From: Rotaria sordida | Lineage: Eukaryota > Rotifera > Eurotatoria > Philodinida > Philodinidae | DNA length: 64,000 nucleotides | Assembly: GCA_905250125.1 (NCBI GenBank) | Contig: CAJNOL010000918.1 | Coordinates: 30,089 to 94,088, forward strand | Direction: 5' to 3' | In this document: piece by piece, positions 12,101 through 25,057 of the stretch | How positions within the stretch are numbered: the stretch's first letter is position 1 | How the letters are laid out: each line of letters begins with the position of its first letter | Position numbers and translations under genes: made by a program | Notes under the pieces: model-generated | Told to the model about the DNA's origin: nothing | Databases searched by the model: none | What the model saw: only the letters and a program-made list of their open reading frames with translations

Positions 12101-15100
12101 TATTGAATCTGGCGATGGTTACTAATTATAATCTTAGAAGAAAATTTATGACTAACACATATTAAAAGAGACCAGGCATACTACACCAGGGAAAAGCGAG
12201 AGAGAGAAAGAGAAAGAGAGACAAAGGGGCAAACATATAATTGAATTTTTTTCTTCTCTAGTCTTTTCGTCATATTCTTCAATGCTTACTTGTCTAGTAC
12301 AGGAAGTTAAACACTAATACTTGAGTATGTCCTTATTTCCATGTTTTTATTTTAAGTAGATCTTATTAGTAACCTCTCGAAGAAAAATCAACTCATGTTT
12401 TAATAGAGAGAGAAAATAAACTGTTGTCAATGATTCGTGAACGCAGTAACAAATTGTCTTTCGATGAGTTTTTGATGATACACAGCAACTGATATTACAA
12501 TAAATACATATTACTATAAACAACGTTTCACTGATCAGTTGAATGTATATATATGTATAACATGTACATATACATATACATAGCTTGAGGTGTATTCATA
12601 ATGATGATCTCGTTTTCTCTTATTCTTTCATCTATTGAGTGAACACATATAACTTGAGGTTTCTGTTCTCTCTATTCTCAATTTTTTTCTTTTTACATCA
12701 TTACAGAGTAATAGTTCACCTTCTTACACATTTCCTCTTCATAAATTGTAGACATTGTAAAGTTGTCGTACGTTCTCGTCCCTTTTTTTTTTTTTCTTTT
12801 TTATATTCACCTTCTTTTCTTTTCTTTTCTTTTCCTCTTTTGTTATAGTCACTGACTCTTCGAATATAGTGACTACGCAATTGCCTTCGGCAATACCATT
12901 GTTATCATCATCATCATCATGTGCAATTGAAAATCAACATAATTTACTTGAACAAGCACAAAATTTATTAAATACTATTGTACAATTAGGAAATCGTCAA
13001 GAAATTGAACAACATAAACATAACATTCAAGTAAAATAAAATATGATTCTTTTCTTTTTTTGTCCTATATAAATTCTTTTTCTTTTAAATAGTCTTTTTT
13101 AACACATTATAAAGATTTACAAGTATCTGATTTGAACTCAATTCTATCTGATGCAAGTATGTATAAATATTTATATTTATTCTTCTTCTCGTTTTATTAT
13201 CGTTTCTTTGCATAGCATATAATGAACTTGCCAATCGGCAATTAATACTGCAACAAATGTTAATCGATACATCTCATATAGATCATCTTCGTATAAATTT
13301 TGTTACTCATTTTCATACAGAAAATAATGCTATAACAGCTACTAATGAAATAATAACATTAATTGATAAATATCCAAAAGAAATGACAAGTCAAATTCGT
13401 CAATGGTTAAATGAACAACAAAGAAATCATATTGTAGTACCATTAACAAATGATGATATATTGAAAAATATTGATGATTTTGAAAAATATCTAAACGAAT
13501 TAGAAGAAAATTTTCTTCAATATCAACAAAATGAAAATAATCAAATGAAATTAAAGGTTTTGTATTTTTTCTATGAAAAAAAAAAAAAAAAAATTTTTTT
13601 TTTGTTCTCTATTAGAAACTTATTCAACAAATAGAAAATCGACCAAATCTATCAGATAATTTAATTAATGATAATAAACAACGTATAGAATATTTACAAA
13701 AACGTTTTGTTAAAATAAAAAAACAAATTGATGATATTCGAAAAAATAATCAACTAATAAAAACAAATATTGATCATACTATTAATAATATTGATATATT
13801 AATAAAAAATATACGAAATATAGAAGAACAAATTCAAAATAATGTTAAACAACCTATGCATGATTATGAAAAACTTATTCTTGATTGTCAGGTTAGTTTT
13901 ATATTTTCTAATAAGTTTCAATTGGAAATTGTTAAATTATGGAAATATAAATATAATATCAGTATTTTATGATTAATGCTAGTTGAAATCAACTGTAAAG
14001 AGTGGACGCCAGAAGTATTGACTCGATTTGTATAATAAATTTTTCTAAAGTGAAACACGTGGTTGTAAATTTGTTTCTATGATGAAAATATGCAGCAAAA
14101 GACGCTCTACAAAATAACTATTGATTGAGCTCGCTAACTCATCTAATAAGAAAGTTATAAGCTTAGAAATATTCTTCACAAAACATAAAAATTAATCATG
14201 ACCCTTCTAGAACAAAAAAAAAGCTTTTTAGTGCAGCTTCTTTGAAGCTGAAATGTGGAACTTATATATATATCCTTAAACCTTAATATTCTAATGCATC
14301 ATATGTAAACTGAAAAATTTCATGTACACTATAATTCTTTTCATTGATAATCAATGACAAGAGCGAGATTTGGTTATTTATGTCTACATTTAAAATAGAA
14401 ATTTTTTTTGTTTGAGACCGCTCTATTTTTCTTTTGCATTGTTGTTATTCGCTCATTATCTTTCATTTTTATTATTATAATTATTGAAGTAATTGGGAAA
14501 TATATCTGTTTTACATATCCACTATATCTACAGCAGATCTTATGCACTATTATATATTAATCAGCTCACAAATAATGACATTGATTATCTTTCAAAATTA
14601 TAACTTGATCAATTTTTCAAAACAAAAAAAAACTAGAAAGTCTAACGTCAGTAATGGGGACCTACATTGCTATGTGTCTGTAATGGAGAAGGAGAGTTGA
14701 AGGAGCCGCAAAAACTTGAACTTAAAACTTACTCTCACTATTTTCTTCGAAAATATATGTGAGTTCCACAAAAATTGATGGACTAAATTAAATTACAGCT
14801 TTACATTTATAATTCTCCAGTCATATACGTCCTTTTATGTTTATCATTTTGATGTTGATTTTGTAATCATTCAGTAAAATTAATAGAACCATCACTTTGT
14901 ATTAAACTCTTTGTAGAAAGCCTATCCCAAAACATAACATTATTTGGATATTTTACCTTTACGAATTCTCTTAGATCGATAGAAATTTCAGATGGATCTT
15001 CAGCATAAACTACATCATTTTTACTACTTTGAATATCTTTTATTGTAAATATTCTCGAAAAATCAGTTTTAATAATTTTCAGCCTATTGCTAATTGGGAA

Positions 15101-18100
15101 CAGTTTTTCTTGCATCAAATTTTCGTATTAATCTTTTCGCACAAGTAACATATTGTTGTTTATTTAATGATGTTAATTTTTCAGCTTTTCTAAGTTTGAA
15201 TGGTTTCAATTTTAATTCTTCAATTACCCTTCGAATTGATGTTCTTTTACTTTTAATGTTTTTTCCACTGTAAATGAGATATCACTTTTTCGTTGAGTTT
15301 GATCTTTTTTTTTTTTATAAATTTATTAATCTTTTTACTGGTGTTTTTTTGAACTGCTTCGTTCGAATAGTTCTTGGTGCACCACATTTTGATCTATCTT
15401 TTTCAGTTCTCATTTCTAATATTCGATTTATTTTTCTTCTTAATGCATCACAACACAATGAAGAAGGATTTTCAAAAGATTGTCATTCATCGGTGATGTT
15501 GGCTGTCATCGAGGTGAAATTCATTTTCTTAAAAGAAAGAATGAGTCCTATGACACTGTTCCTGTAGAATAAGCATGTTTGACATCTATAATTAATTATA
15601 TAATATGTTTAAAGTAATTTTGTAAGTGAACTGAGTACTAAAACTGCAATTAAATTTAGTCTACGACTTTTTTTTTTGTTCTAGAACGGTCATGGTTAAT
15701 TTTTATTTTTTGTGAAGAATATTTCTAAACTTATAACTTTCTTCCTAGATGGGCTAGCGAGCTCAATCAATAGTCATTTTATAGAATGTCTTTTGCTGCA
15801 TATTTTCATCAATAGAGACCAATTTACAACCACGTGTTTCACTTTAGAAAAATTTATTATAGAAATCGAGTCAACATTTCTGACTCACTCTTTATCTATG
15901 GAAGGAAAGTTCTTAAGTATGTATCACTGATCAAGTTCATCGCTCGCTCATGTATGCGGTTTGCTGAGACTAGAAGAATTCATCCTCATGCAGAGTTTTT
16001 CTAAAGTTATAGCTATTTTTCGACCTCCGACTAGGTATTAGCTGAAAAGTCGAATGAAAAATCTTTGCCTATAAACAGGTGTCAAAGTCATTAAATCATT
16101 CGGAAAGTTTTAGGAATCATCTATTTCAGCTGAAACTTACGGAATGGTTTACTGACTGTGGGACCTATTTATAGGCAAAGCCTTAGAGGAACTTCGCATG
16201 GGAATGAATTCTTTTAGTCTCAACGAGTCATATACATGAGTGAAAGATCAGTTCGATTGGAGATTCACACCAAGGAGAACCTACATTAAGTGATTGTCAT
16301 AATTTCAATCGATTCATAATATGAAGTTCACTTCTATTGTAATTGAGTAATAATTAAACTTGTTTTTTTTTTTTCGTTTAATAAACTAAGCTTGACATGA
16401 AAGATATTTTATATTTTCATTCGGGGGTAGTAAAAAATGTAGAATACTTCTGTTTTTTTTTTGGTAGAGTAACAGACTCCTATTCTAACGTTACGAAACT
16501 TGTAGTCTTCGTACAACATTACCTATCAGATTCTTTTATACATTTTACTCTTTCTAACAAAAAAAAAAACGATCGATTATCTATAATTTTGCATTGCAGT
16601 GCTATATCAAAAATAAAACTAATGCAGAACTTTTTATCCTATTCGTTTGAATATCTATCTGAATATATGTATAAGAACCAGTTCAAGTAAACCACAACCA
16701 ATTTTATTCAATAAGAGATTCCAAACATTTTCCTTGAAATATTCTACAATAGACTAAAAATTCAGTAAAATGATCATAACTCATAATTAGCAAAATATGA
16801 ACTCGAATAGAGTTTATCAGTTAGAAGAATTTCTTCATCAAATATGCCATTTAACTAAATTTTAACCTTGATATTCTTCTATTCAAATAAAGGTAGATAA
16901 TGAATTTATTTTTCTTTTCTATTCTAGCGTATTATCTCTGAACTTAATCAAAATCTTCGTACACAAGTTGAAGAAGCAATTAATAGTGGCAAACGTTTAT
17001 ATACATCAAATAATAAAGATTCTCATAATGTTGAAAGTACTGGTATGTAAAGAGAACAAAAAAAAAAAGAAAATCGATCATAAGAAACAGAGGTCGTCGT
17101 TCTTTACTTGTCTACCATGTCATTTGCCATTTAAATCAACCATTGGAAAAGCGAATAATTAAGCTTGTGTATCGAGCTACTAACTTTGACCTTCGTTTTT
17201 TTTTCTCTCTCGATTGTTGTATTTTATCATTTAATATTTTCTTTAGACGATACAGGTGGTAGCTCATTACCTTCATCACCAATAAAAAAACCATCCGATT
17301 TAACATTACGTAAGGTTCGTCGACATGTTCTTCAATTAACACAACATTGGAAAAATGCTAATAATAATATTCAATATCGTTTAAATGTATTAAAACGTGC
17401 TCAAACGGTAGATGAATTTTTTTTTAATTGATCAAAAAAAAAAAAATAATTTTTCTTTTCCGTGATTATTCTTAATTAGGCGGTCGAAGAATTACGTCGC
17501 AAGTGTGATCGGTTGCATGCACACTTGCTTGAAATTGAACTTGCTTATGCACATAAACCACAAATTAAAGCTTTAAACACCGAACAAGTGCCAGCCGAAA
17601 TTGAACAGGCTAAGGTATTGAATAAAATTTCATTATCATCTATTGAGAAAAACCAAAAAAAAAATATTTTCATTTTCTTTTTTTCTCTCAGCATCTTTTG
17701 GCAACATTAATGTCATGTAAAACTTCCATTGATGACATTCAACAATCAGCACAAACTGTCGAAACTGAATATGATATTCATGTTACTAATCGAGCTCAAG
17801 AACTTCATCAAAGGTTTGAAATAAAAACAAAAAATTATAAATTTCATTTCGTATCTACTTTGTTTTTTTTTTTATCAATAGATGGGAACATTCAGTAACA
17901 TCAGTTTCACAACGAATTCAATCATTACAAGAGTCAATTAAAAATACGACAAGTGATATTTATTCAAGTTCAGTAGAATATCCATGGCAACGTGCAATAG
18001 CTTTAAATAAAATACCTTATTATATAAAGTAAATAAAAATAGTTTTGTTTTTTTTGTTTTTTACTTTTCTTCTTGAAAATTTTTATTTTATAGTCATTCA

Positions 18101-21100
18101 GATCAAACAACTTCTTGGGATCATCCAAAAATGTAAGTTAATAAAAAAAAAATTGATTTCTATTGACAATATGATGAGAAAAAGGACTAATCGTTTTTTT
18201 AAGTCTAATGATGATTTGTTGTTTTTTTGTTCTAGGCATGAATTAATGCAATCATTTGCAAATTTTAATGATATTCGATTTTCTGCTTATCGTACAGCAA
18301 TGAAACTTCGTACATTACAAAAACGTCTTTGTCGTATGTATTAGTTGTTGTTTTTATTTTATTTTTATTTTTTTGTTATTCTAGTTGATTTAACATTATT
18401 AAATAATATAATAAGTGTATTTGATGAAAATGAAATAATTGATTCATTAAATAAAACAATTGATATAATAGATGTACTTGATTATTTACAAAAAATTTTC
18501 GATAAAACATCAATTGAATATCCACAATTAATTAATATTATATGTACTGTAGATTTAACATTGAATTGGTTATTAAATATTTATGATACGTAAGTTTTAA
18601 TAAATAATTATAGTTTAAAGTTGATTCAGGTTATTTGTTTTTTTTTTTTTTTTTATTTAAAGAAATCGAACTGGTTCTATTCGTTTATTATCAATGAAAA
18701 TAGCATTAGCTTTACTTTCACGAGGAAATATTGAAGAAAAATATCGATGTAAATTAATAAGAAATGAAATATTTTTGTTCTTTTTTTTTTAAATAGTTTA
18801 TTTTTAGATATATTTTCTTTGGTAGCATATGAAAAGGATGGTCAAAATGTTCTCGATCGACATCGTTTATCGATTTTATTTCAACAAGCTATTGTTGTAT
18901 GTATTTATTATTTTAAACTATTTTGATAATTTGAACAAATGTATTTTAATTATTAACTAAAAAATCGTATATTAGAAAAATGACTGTAAATATTGAAGAT
19001 AATATAAATTTATATGGCTTACGTAATATTCGAACTTGAAAAAATTTATTCACAAAAGTTTTTGTAAAAATGAAATATCTTCTGAATATATATTTTGTAA
19101 AGTATTTTACTTTCTTGAAAGTTCGAATCTTACGAGAATGTTATTTCTTATTTCCGCCTTCTTTATATTGAGTTGTAACACATCAATGAAGTTAACACCA
19201 TATTCGTCTAGGAGCCTGTTTCAAAGTTCTCAACCAGCATTCCAAGTACAACTCGACGAGTTCTATCCAATGGTATCCTCAGACTTCCGATAGTTCAATA
19301 TATGATTTTCAGATTTTCTGTAGCGCCATCTATCAACCCAAAAACTATACTTTGAACTTTCGAAAATCCGAGCATACCATTGGGTAGAACTTGTCGAGTT
19401 GTACTTGGAATGCTGATGGAGAGCTTTAGAACAGACTCCTAGACGAATATAGGCAACTTTTACTCGAATATGGTGGCAGAATTTCATTAATAATATACAG
19501 TATTTTGAGGTTTAAGACGAGTCGGAGACAATACAATACAACCTTCCACTAGATAGGAGAAAGTTCAACAGTACTTTGTCAAAATCTGACAAAATCTGAA
19601 AGAGAGAAAGACAGAACGAAAAAAAATCTAACTATAGAATGAACGAAAGAGAAGACTCCAACAAATGAGAGAATAACAAGAAAAGACCAATTGAATGAAG
19701 TTCAATTAAGTTAGCATCAACATAGTGTCATCTGTTGATGCTAACACTCGTGGAGTTGTACTCGAAACGTTGATTGGGAGCTTTGAGACGGGCTTCTAGA
19801 CGAATATGGATAACTTTTATTCGAATACGGTGCTAACTTACATGGTCGTAACATAAGTTCTGAGAATTTTTTTCTGCTCAACAAAAACTTTATTTTTCAA
19901 CAAAGATATGCATTATCAATCCACAATACAATCGTCATTAGTTTCGACAACCTTCGCCCATTTTGTTGACAATTGCTTCATATCCATGTGTGTAGAAACT
20001 AGACGGTTATGATATGAGGTCGGATTTGATCTCATACAAGTCTTCGAATTGTTTGTTGCACAAATATATGCAACATGTTGTCGTTCATTGTCACGTAAGA
20101 GAATGACGTTATTCTGATTTGCAAAGACCAATCGTTCTTGGAATAGAGCTTCATGCAAGTGCGACAACTGTTGAGAGTAAACATCGGTGGTAACCGTTTG
20201 ATTGGTATCTAAGAGTTCGAAATAGATGACACCATTCATATCCAATCAGACGCACAACATTATCTTCTTTGAATGTAAATCTGCTTTCTACTACGAAAGT
20301 TGACGTCTTCAGTAATGATTCGTTCCAAAAATGGATCATGGTTCTGTCGGGACAACAACGAAGTACAAGTCGATACTCGCTGAGCCAAGTTGTTCGTAGA
20401 CAATTGCCGTGGAATTCAGTTGCCGTACCTATGGACACCTTGCCTAGAGCATGAAGATGACGATATACTGTCATAGGAGAATAGTTAAGTTGCACGGCCA
20501 ATTCGTGAGTTGTTTGACGTGAATTGATATGGAGCAAAATCTCCAATGCTTCGTCGTCAATCTTCACAGGTCACCCTGAGCGAGCTTTATCCGTCAAGAT
20601 GATTTGTTTAAATATGATACAAATAAATTCTGGGATGAAACAAAAAAAAAACTTTATCTCGCATATCTCTAGTTTCGATTCGAAAAACAATTAATCATTT
20701 GTTTTTTTTTTGCTATTTAGATTCCAAAACAACTTGGTGAAGTTGCAGCATTTGGTGGATCAAGTGTTGAACCGAGTGTTCAAAGTTGTTTTGAATATGT
20801 AAGAAAAACAATAATATTCAAATTTTTCTAAATATGAAAAAGATTTTTTTTTTTTGTCTTTCTAGGCACATGATCCCGATGTAATAACAGTTGATGATTT
20901 TCTTGAATGGGTTAAACTTGAACCACAATCACTTGTTTGGTTACCTGTATTACATCGTTTAGCAGCAAGTGAAATAGCTAAACATGAAGCACGTTGTAAT
21001 ATATGTAAAATATATCCTATACTTGGATTTCGTTATCGTTCATTAAGACATTTTAATTGTGATATATGTCAAAATTGTTTTTTTTCTGGTAAACAAACAA

Positions 21101-23312
21101 AAATTTTTAAAATGGTTGATCCATTACAAGAATATTATACTGAAGTTTGTTTAATTTAAATTTATAAAAAAAAAAGAAATTATGTTTTTTTTTTTGTCTT
21201 GTTAGACAACATCGTCAGAAGATATTCGAGATTTTTTTCGTATATTTAAAAATAAATTATGTACTAAACATAGAAAAAATCCTAAACTTGGTTATTTACC
21301 ATTACCACATGTTTTTGATAATACTTTATCAACAAATGAACAACAAATTTTACCATCACCATTATTACTTTCTTCAACAACTACACCTTCAAAGTATAGA
21401 TATTTGAATTTGTTCTTTTGTTCTAATAGATAGAATTTTTCTTTAGACCTGACATTGAAATTATACAACAAATTTCTCCATTGATGGAATCGTAAGTAGA
21501 TAAATTGTTTTGAGAAAAATACTTTTAAAAATTTCATTATTTTAGTGATGATGAACATTCTATCATTGCACAACATTGTAGAAACTTGAACAATGCTTCA
21601 TATAAATCAGTATGTAGAAATAAATATAAAACATTTTGAAAACTACATTGCTGTTCTTTCGAAAAAAAAAATCAAACGTATTCGTCAGAGATCGAACTGG
21701 TACCGATTACCGGCTCATCGGTTTGGTCCGAAATTCAGACCTGATGAGCTCTATCCTAGTCACTGAATACAAAAAATGTATCACGTAGCTTTGGGACAGC
21801 TATCCTAGTTCGATTAGAAAATTTTGTTGAAAATGTCAACGTACGATTCGACCGGGTCCGAAAATTTAGCACCCGATTGACTCTACAGATCGGTCGGTCG
21901 CTCCGGTCTGGACTACTCAAATCGATTTCATCTCTAAAATTCATATATTATTTTCTAGAATATAATCAAAATTATATAATTACTATTGACAATAGGAAAA
22001 TAATAAATGAGGGACTAGGATAAAGATGTGAGTCCAGATCCGATTGGATCTACACTGAAGTTTTTTCTTAATCAGTATCTGGTGTCCTCTGCGTATATAA
22101 CCTAATGTGAAGGATTAAAATGTCAGTTATCTATTGGCTTCCCTGAGGAAAAAGTCAATCAAAGCCTGAAGGATTGTATTTCGGTATCTATTAAATTTTA
22201 GATTCGACTGCTATTAGATTGCACCATAGGATCTTTACCGTTTGAAAGAAATTGTTTGCACATTCTATATTTTTATGTTGACAGTAAGTTGAATTATCTT
22301 CATAAAAATATTCAAATTGTAGTTGTATTTGCTTTTATTTCTTTAACTAAGTTATATTTCATTTTATAAAAATTACGATTAAAATTGTATTCTCTGAAGT
22401 AAACTTTTCTATTTATTTTACTAGAGATTACTACTAAACCTAACAAATAGACAGATAGAAAATAATTTCATCGAAAAAATTTTAATTTTATTCTTATTTG
22501 AATTTTTTTTTTTTAAAGCCTAATATTGTTACTTATACATCATCACCTTGTTCAATTTCACTTGATAATGATGAACGAGCTGAATTAGAAGCTATAATTC
22601 GTGATCTTGAAGATGAAAATCGTCTTTTACAAGATGAATATGAACGTCTTTGTCAAGAACATAGAGAAAAATCTTTAATTATAAATCAACAACAAGAACA
22701 ATTACAATTAGATAATAAACAATTAGATATTTATAATGAACGTAATATATTACGTGAAGCTAAACAATTAAGACAACATAAAATTAAATTAGAACAACGA
22801 ATGAAAATTCTTGAAGAACATAATAAACAATTAGGAAAACAATTAAAACGTTCAAAACAATTATTACACAAAGAAGTAAAAAAAAAACACTCAAATGTTT
22901 GTTTTTTTGAATAACTCACGCAAAATACAAAACATATTTTCATAAGAAAAAACTTTTTTTTTCAGAAAATATCCATGAGAGTCTTATTTTGCATTTCGCA
23001 TGAGTTATTCAAAAAAAAAAACAAAATATTTGAGTGTCGTGACTTTTGATGTCGATATAATAGTTCATTTTTATTAAATTTTAGTCTCCTGTGCATACTA
23101 TGCGTCGTTCAAATGTTGAACGACAGCCAAGTAATTAATTTTTTTCGTGTAAAAACGAAAAGAATTTTTTTTTGTTATTAGATTTAATGACAATCGATAA
23201 TCTTTTTCATATGGCTGATGATATTAATCGTGCAATTGGCGATCTTGTTACTGTCATAACCGAACCACAATCAACTACATCTTCAAATTATTATCAACAA
23301 ATTGTAACTTAA
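9163..23312 (+). CDS. DMD: Dystrophin/utrophin family protein, short form without actin-binding domain
   Basis: It links the dystroglycan complex at the cell membrane to the cytoskeleton. There are 29 exons: 9163-9303, 9764-10039, 10700-10872, 11112-11298, 11367-11465, 11518-11655, 11704-11836, 12849-13030, 13093-13156, 13216-13556, 13616-13891, 16928-17042, 17247-17407, 17480-17614, 17692-17813, 17882-18028, 18094-18132, 18236-18333, 18385-18589, 18663-18748, 18808-18896, 20721-20798, 20866-21144, 21206-21393, 21447-21491, 21546-21609, 22519-22875, 23085-23130 and 23182-23312. They sum to 4395 nt (1464 aa) with all phases consistent. Residues 1-850 are helical rod. The WW domain (about 880-907) contains [19 protein letters not shown]. 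Residues 910-1095 form the EF-hand region. The ZZ finger (about 1139-1188) contains CNICK and [18 protein letters not shown]. The coiled coil (about 1288-1406) includes [15 protein letters not shown]. No CH domains are visible. The ATG at 9163 could instead follow an acceptor (CTAAG), so the 5' end is uncertain. Confidence 0.92.
13996..15894 (-). mobile_element. Tc1/mariner-type DNA transposon relic in dystrophin intron
   Basis: Arms of roughly 220 bp, about 13996-14222 and 15662-15894, are reverse complements, and their outer ends begin near TAAAGAGTG. The inside carries broken minus-strand coding sequence. Frame 14867-15118 holds [14 protein letters not shown], which resembles the segment around the second catalytic region of Tc1-like transposases. 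15300-15480 reads like the N-terminal DNA-binding part ([11 protein letters not shown]) but has stops. It lies within the 3 kb intron 13892-16927. Superfamily assignment is by motif resemblance only. Confidence 0.65.
15928..16262. repeat. Foldback element next to the Tc1 relic
   Basis: About 15928-16090 and 16160-16262 are diverged reverse complements. GAGACTAGAAGAATTCAT near 15967 matches the inverse of 16200-16225, and TTTGCCTATAAACAGG near 16064 matches the inverse of 16168-16184. It is non-coding and begins within 40 bases of the Tc1-like element, so the two may have inserted side by side or one into the other. Confidence 0.6.
19190..19850. repeat. Three diverged copies of a roughly 80-bp repeat plus a perfect hairpin
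   Basis: A unit around CGTCTAGGAGCCTGTTTCAA at 19198-19274 recurs inverted at 19374-19470 and again in that inverted orientation at 19752-19845. Between them, 19710-19722 and 19733-19745 form a perfect 13-bp stem with a 10-base loop (GTTAGCATCAACA). The region lies in dystrophin intron 18897-20720, directly beside the mariner relic. It is non-coding, and open frames here are mirror readings of the repeat. Confidence 0.6.
19860..20640 (-). mobile_element. Mariner transposase pseudogene in dystrophin intron
   Basis: Read on the minus strand, 20567-20151 holds the mariner helix-turn-helix ([18 protein letters not shown], then LHALGKV). 20245-19916 continues with [17 protein letters not shown], a catalytic-region string LRDNERQH and the C-terminal KWAKVV. 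The two pieces are in different frames and much of the central catalytic region is missing. The conserved SGRP motif is interrupted by TGA near 20572. Terminal repeats are too decayed to define, so the ends are approximate. It is inactive. Confidence 0.8.
21690..21945. repeat. GC-richer repeat-like segment in dystrophin intron
   Basis: Within intron 21610-22518, this stretch is less AT-rich than its surroundings and contains several near-repeats of CGGTC/ACCGG strings (for example GATTACCGGCTC near 21699 and CGGTCGGTCGCTCCGG near 21890). The first resembles the ACCGATTACCG family at 57.5 and 61 kb. It has no protein-coding signal. The rest of the intron, 21946-22518, shows nothing recognisable. 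Confidence 0.35.
22888..23037. repeat. 150-bp palindromic insert in penultimate-but-one intron of dystrophin
   Basis: CACTCAAATGTTTG... at 22888-22928 is the near-perfect reverse complement of 22985-23037. The arms include TGAATAACTCA and TGAGTTATTCA. The insert occupies most of intron 22876-23084, starting 12 bases after the donor. The transcript could fold into a stem of about 40 bp that loops out most of the intron. Confidence 0.65.
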
Positions 23313-23616
23313 TGCAAAAAAAAAACCTCAGGCAAATGATTCGTTGTTCTTTCGTTTAATCTGATTATTTTTTTTTTCTATATGTGTGTGTGCATGTAAT
23401 GTAATTAGAAAACATATTTTTAATTTATATTCTCAGGTAGAGTGATTATCGGATATGACTCATCATACAATTTTTTTCTTTTTTTCTTTTCTTTTGTTTT
23501 AAATTATTGTAGACAATATCTAAGTCATTGTTTCGATGTATCATTTTGTTGTTTTTGTCAATTTAGCATACATTTTAATATAATGAATAAAATAAAAAAA
23601 TCTAAAAATATTCTAG

Positions 23617-25057
23617 ATGTCAAGTTTTTTAACACGAAATTTAATCAATCGAGGAAGATTGATTTTTCAATGTCGAGGAATAGCATTATCATCATTGAAA
23701 GGTAATAATAAAACTAAAGAAGTTTCGACACCACCTAATACGGCTAATGTACAAGCGAGTAAAAAAACAGCTTTATATGATTTTCATTTAAATAATTCTG
23801 GACGCATGTGAGTTTCTTATTGATCAATTAAATCAAGTTTACATTTTTTTTTTGCCTATTTATTCAGGGTTAATTTTTGTGGTTGGACATTACCTGTACA
23901 ATATTCTGCATCTGTTATACAATCTCATTTATATACACGTTCGAATGCTTCAATATTTGATGTTTCACATATGTTACAAATACATGTTAAAGGTTCTGAT
24001 CGTATTCGATTTTTTGAAAAATTAATTGTATCTGATCTTGAAAATTTACCGGAAAATTCAGCATGTTTAACATTATATACAAATGATCGTGGCGGTATTC
24101 TTGATGATTTAATTGTTACAAAAACAAGTGAAGGTTATTTATTTGTTGTATCAAATGCTGGTCGAGCTATACAAGATCTTGCTCATTTACAGAGTCAACT
24201 TGAAAAAGCTAAACGACAAGGTTTAGATGTTGATATTGAAGTACTTAGTAATCAAGCATTACTTGCATTACAAGTAAAAAAAAATAGAAGAAAAAAAAAC
24301 AAAATAATGATCTTGTTTATTTTATTTTATTTTATTTTTTATTATTATTAAGGGTCCACGTTCAGCTGAAGTACTTCAACCATATCTTCCATCATCATTA
24401 GATCTTTCAAAATTTTATTTTATGCAAACACGATTAACAAATTTTGATAATGATTCATCAATTCCATGTCGTATTAATCGTTCTGGTTATACGGGTGAAG
24501 ATGGTTTTGAAATAAGTATATCAAATGTTAATGCTGAACGTGTTCTTAAATCTTTATTATCATCTGGTATTGCTCAAATGGCTGGTCTTGGTGCTCGTGA
24601 TTCTCTTCGTCTTGAAGCTGGTCTTTGTTTATATGGAAATGATATTGATGAACAGACAACACCTGTTGAAGCTGATTTAACATGGACTATTGGAAAGCGA
24701 CGAAGACAATTAGCTGATTTTCCAGGTGCAAAAATTATTTTAGAACAACTTGAAAAAGGTGCACCAAGAAAACGTATTGGAATAAAATCATCTGGTTCAT
24801 GTCCAAGAAGTGGAGCAGAAATTCGAAATGATCGTGATGATAAAAGTCGTGTTATTGGAAAGGTAACAAGTGGTTGTCCATCACCATCACTTAAACTTAT
24901 AAATATTGGCATGGCTTATGTTGAAACTCCATTTGCTAAAGTTGGTAATAAAGTAAATATTAATATTCGTAATCGTACGGTTGAAGCTGAAATTGTTAAA
25001 ATGCCATTTGTACCAGCACAATATTATAAAGCTCCAATCAGTAAAAAGAAAAAATAA
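23617..25057 (+). CDS. AMT: Aminomethyltransferase, glycine cleavage system T-protein
   Basis: This mitochondrial enzyme transfers the methylene of the H-protein-bound aminomethyl intermediate to tetrahydrofolate, releasing ammonia. There are three exons, 23617-23807, 23868-24273 and 24353-25057, giving 433 aa and in frame across both GT-AG introns. The N-terminus is Arg-rich and lacks acidic residues for about 28 residues, as expected of a mitochondrial presequence. Family landmarks in order are NFCGWTLPVQY, SIFDVSHM (the Asp implicated in catalysis), GGILDDLIVT, SGYTGEDGFEIS, LEAGLCLYGNDID (followed by TPVEADLTWT), VTSGCPSPSLK and MPFVPAQYY. Length and architecture match full-length animal AMT, so it should be functional. 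It starts only 304 bases after the dystrophin stop. Codon use is AT-rich like the dystrophin gene. Confidence 0.96.

Noticed and set aside
24574-24912. 112-codon minus-strand frame inside AMT
   Set aside because: It is antisense to strongly conserved AMT coding sequence, so a shadow.
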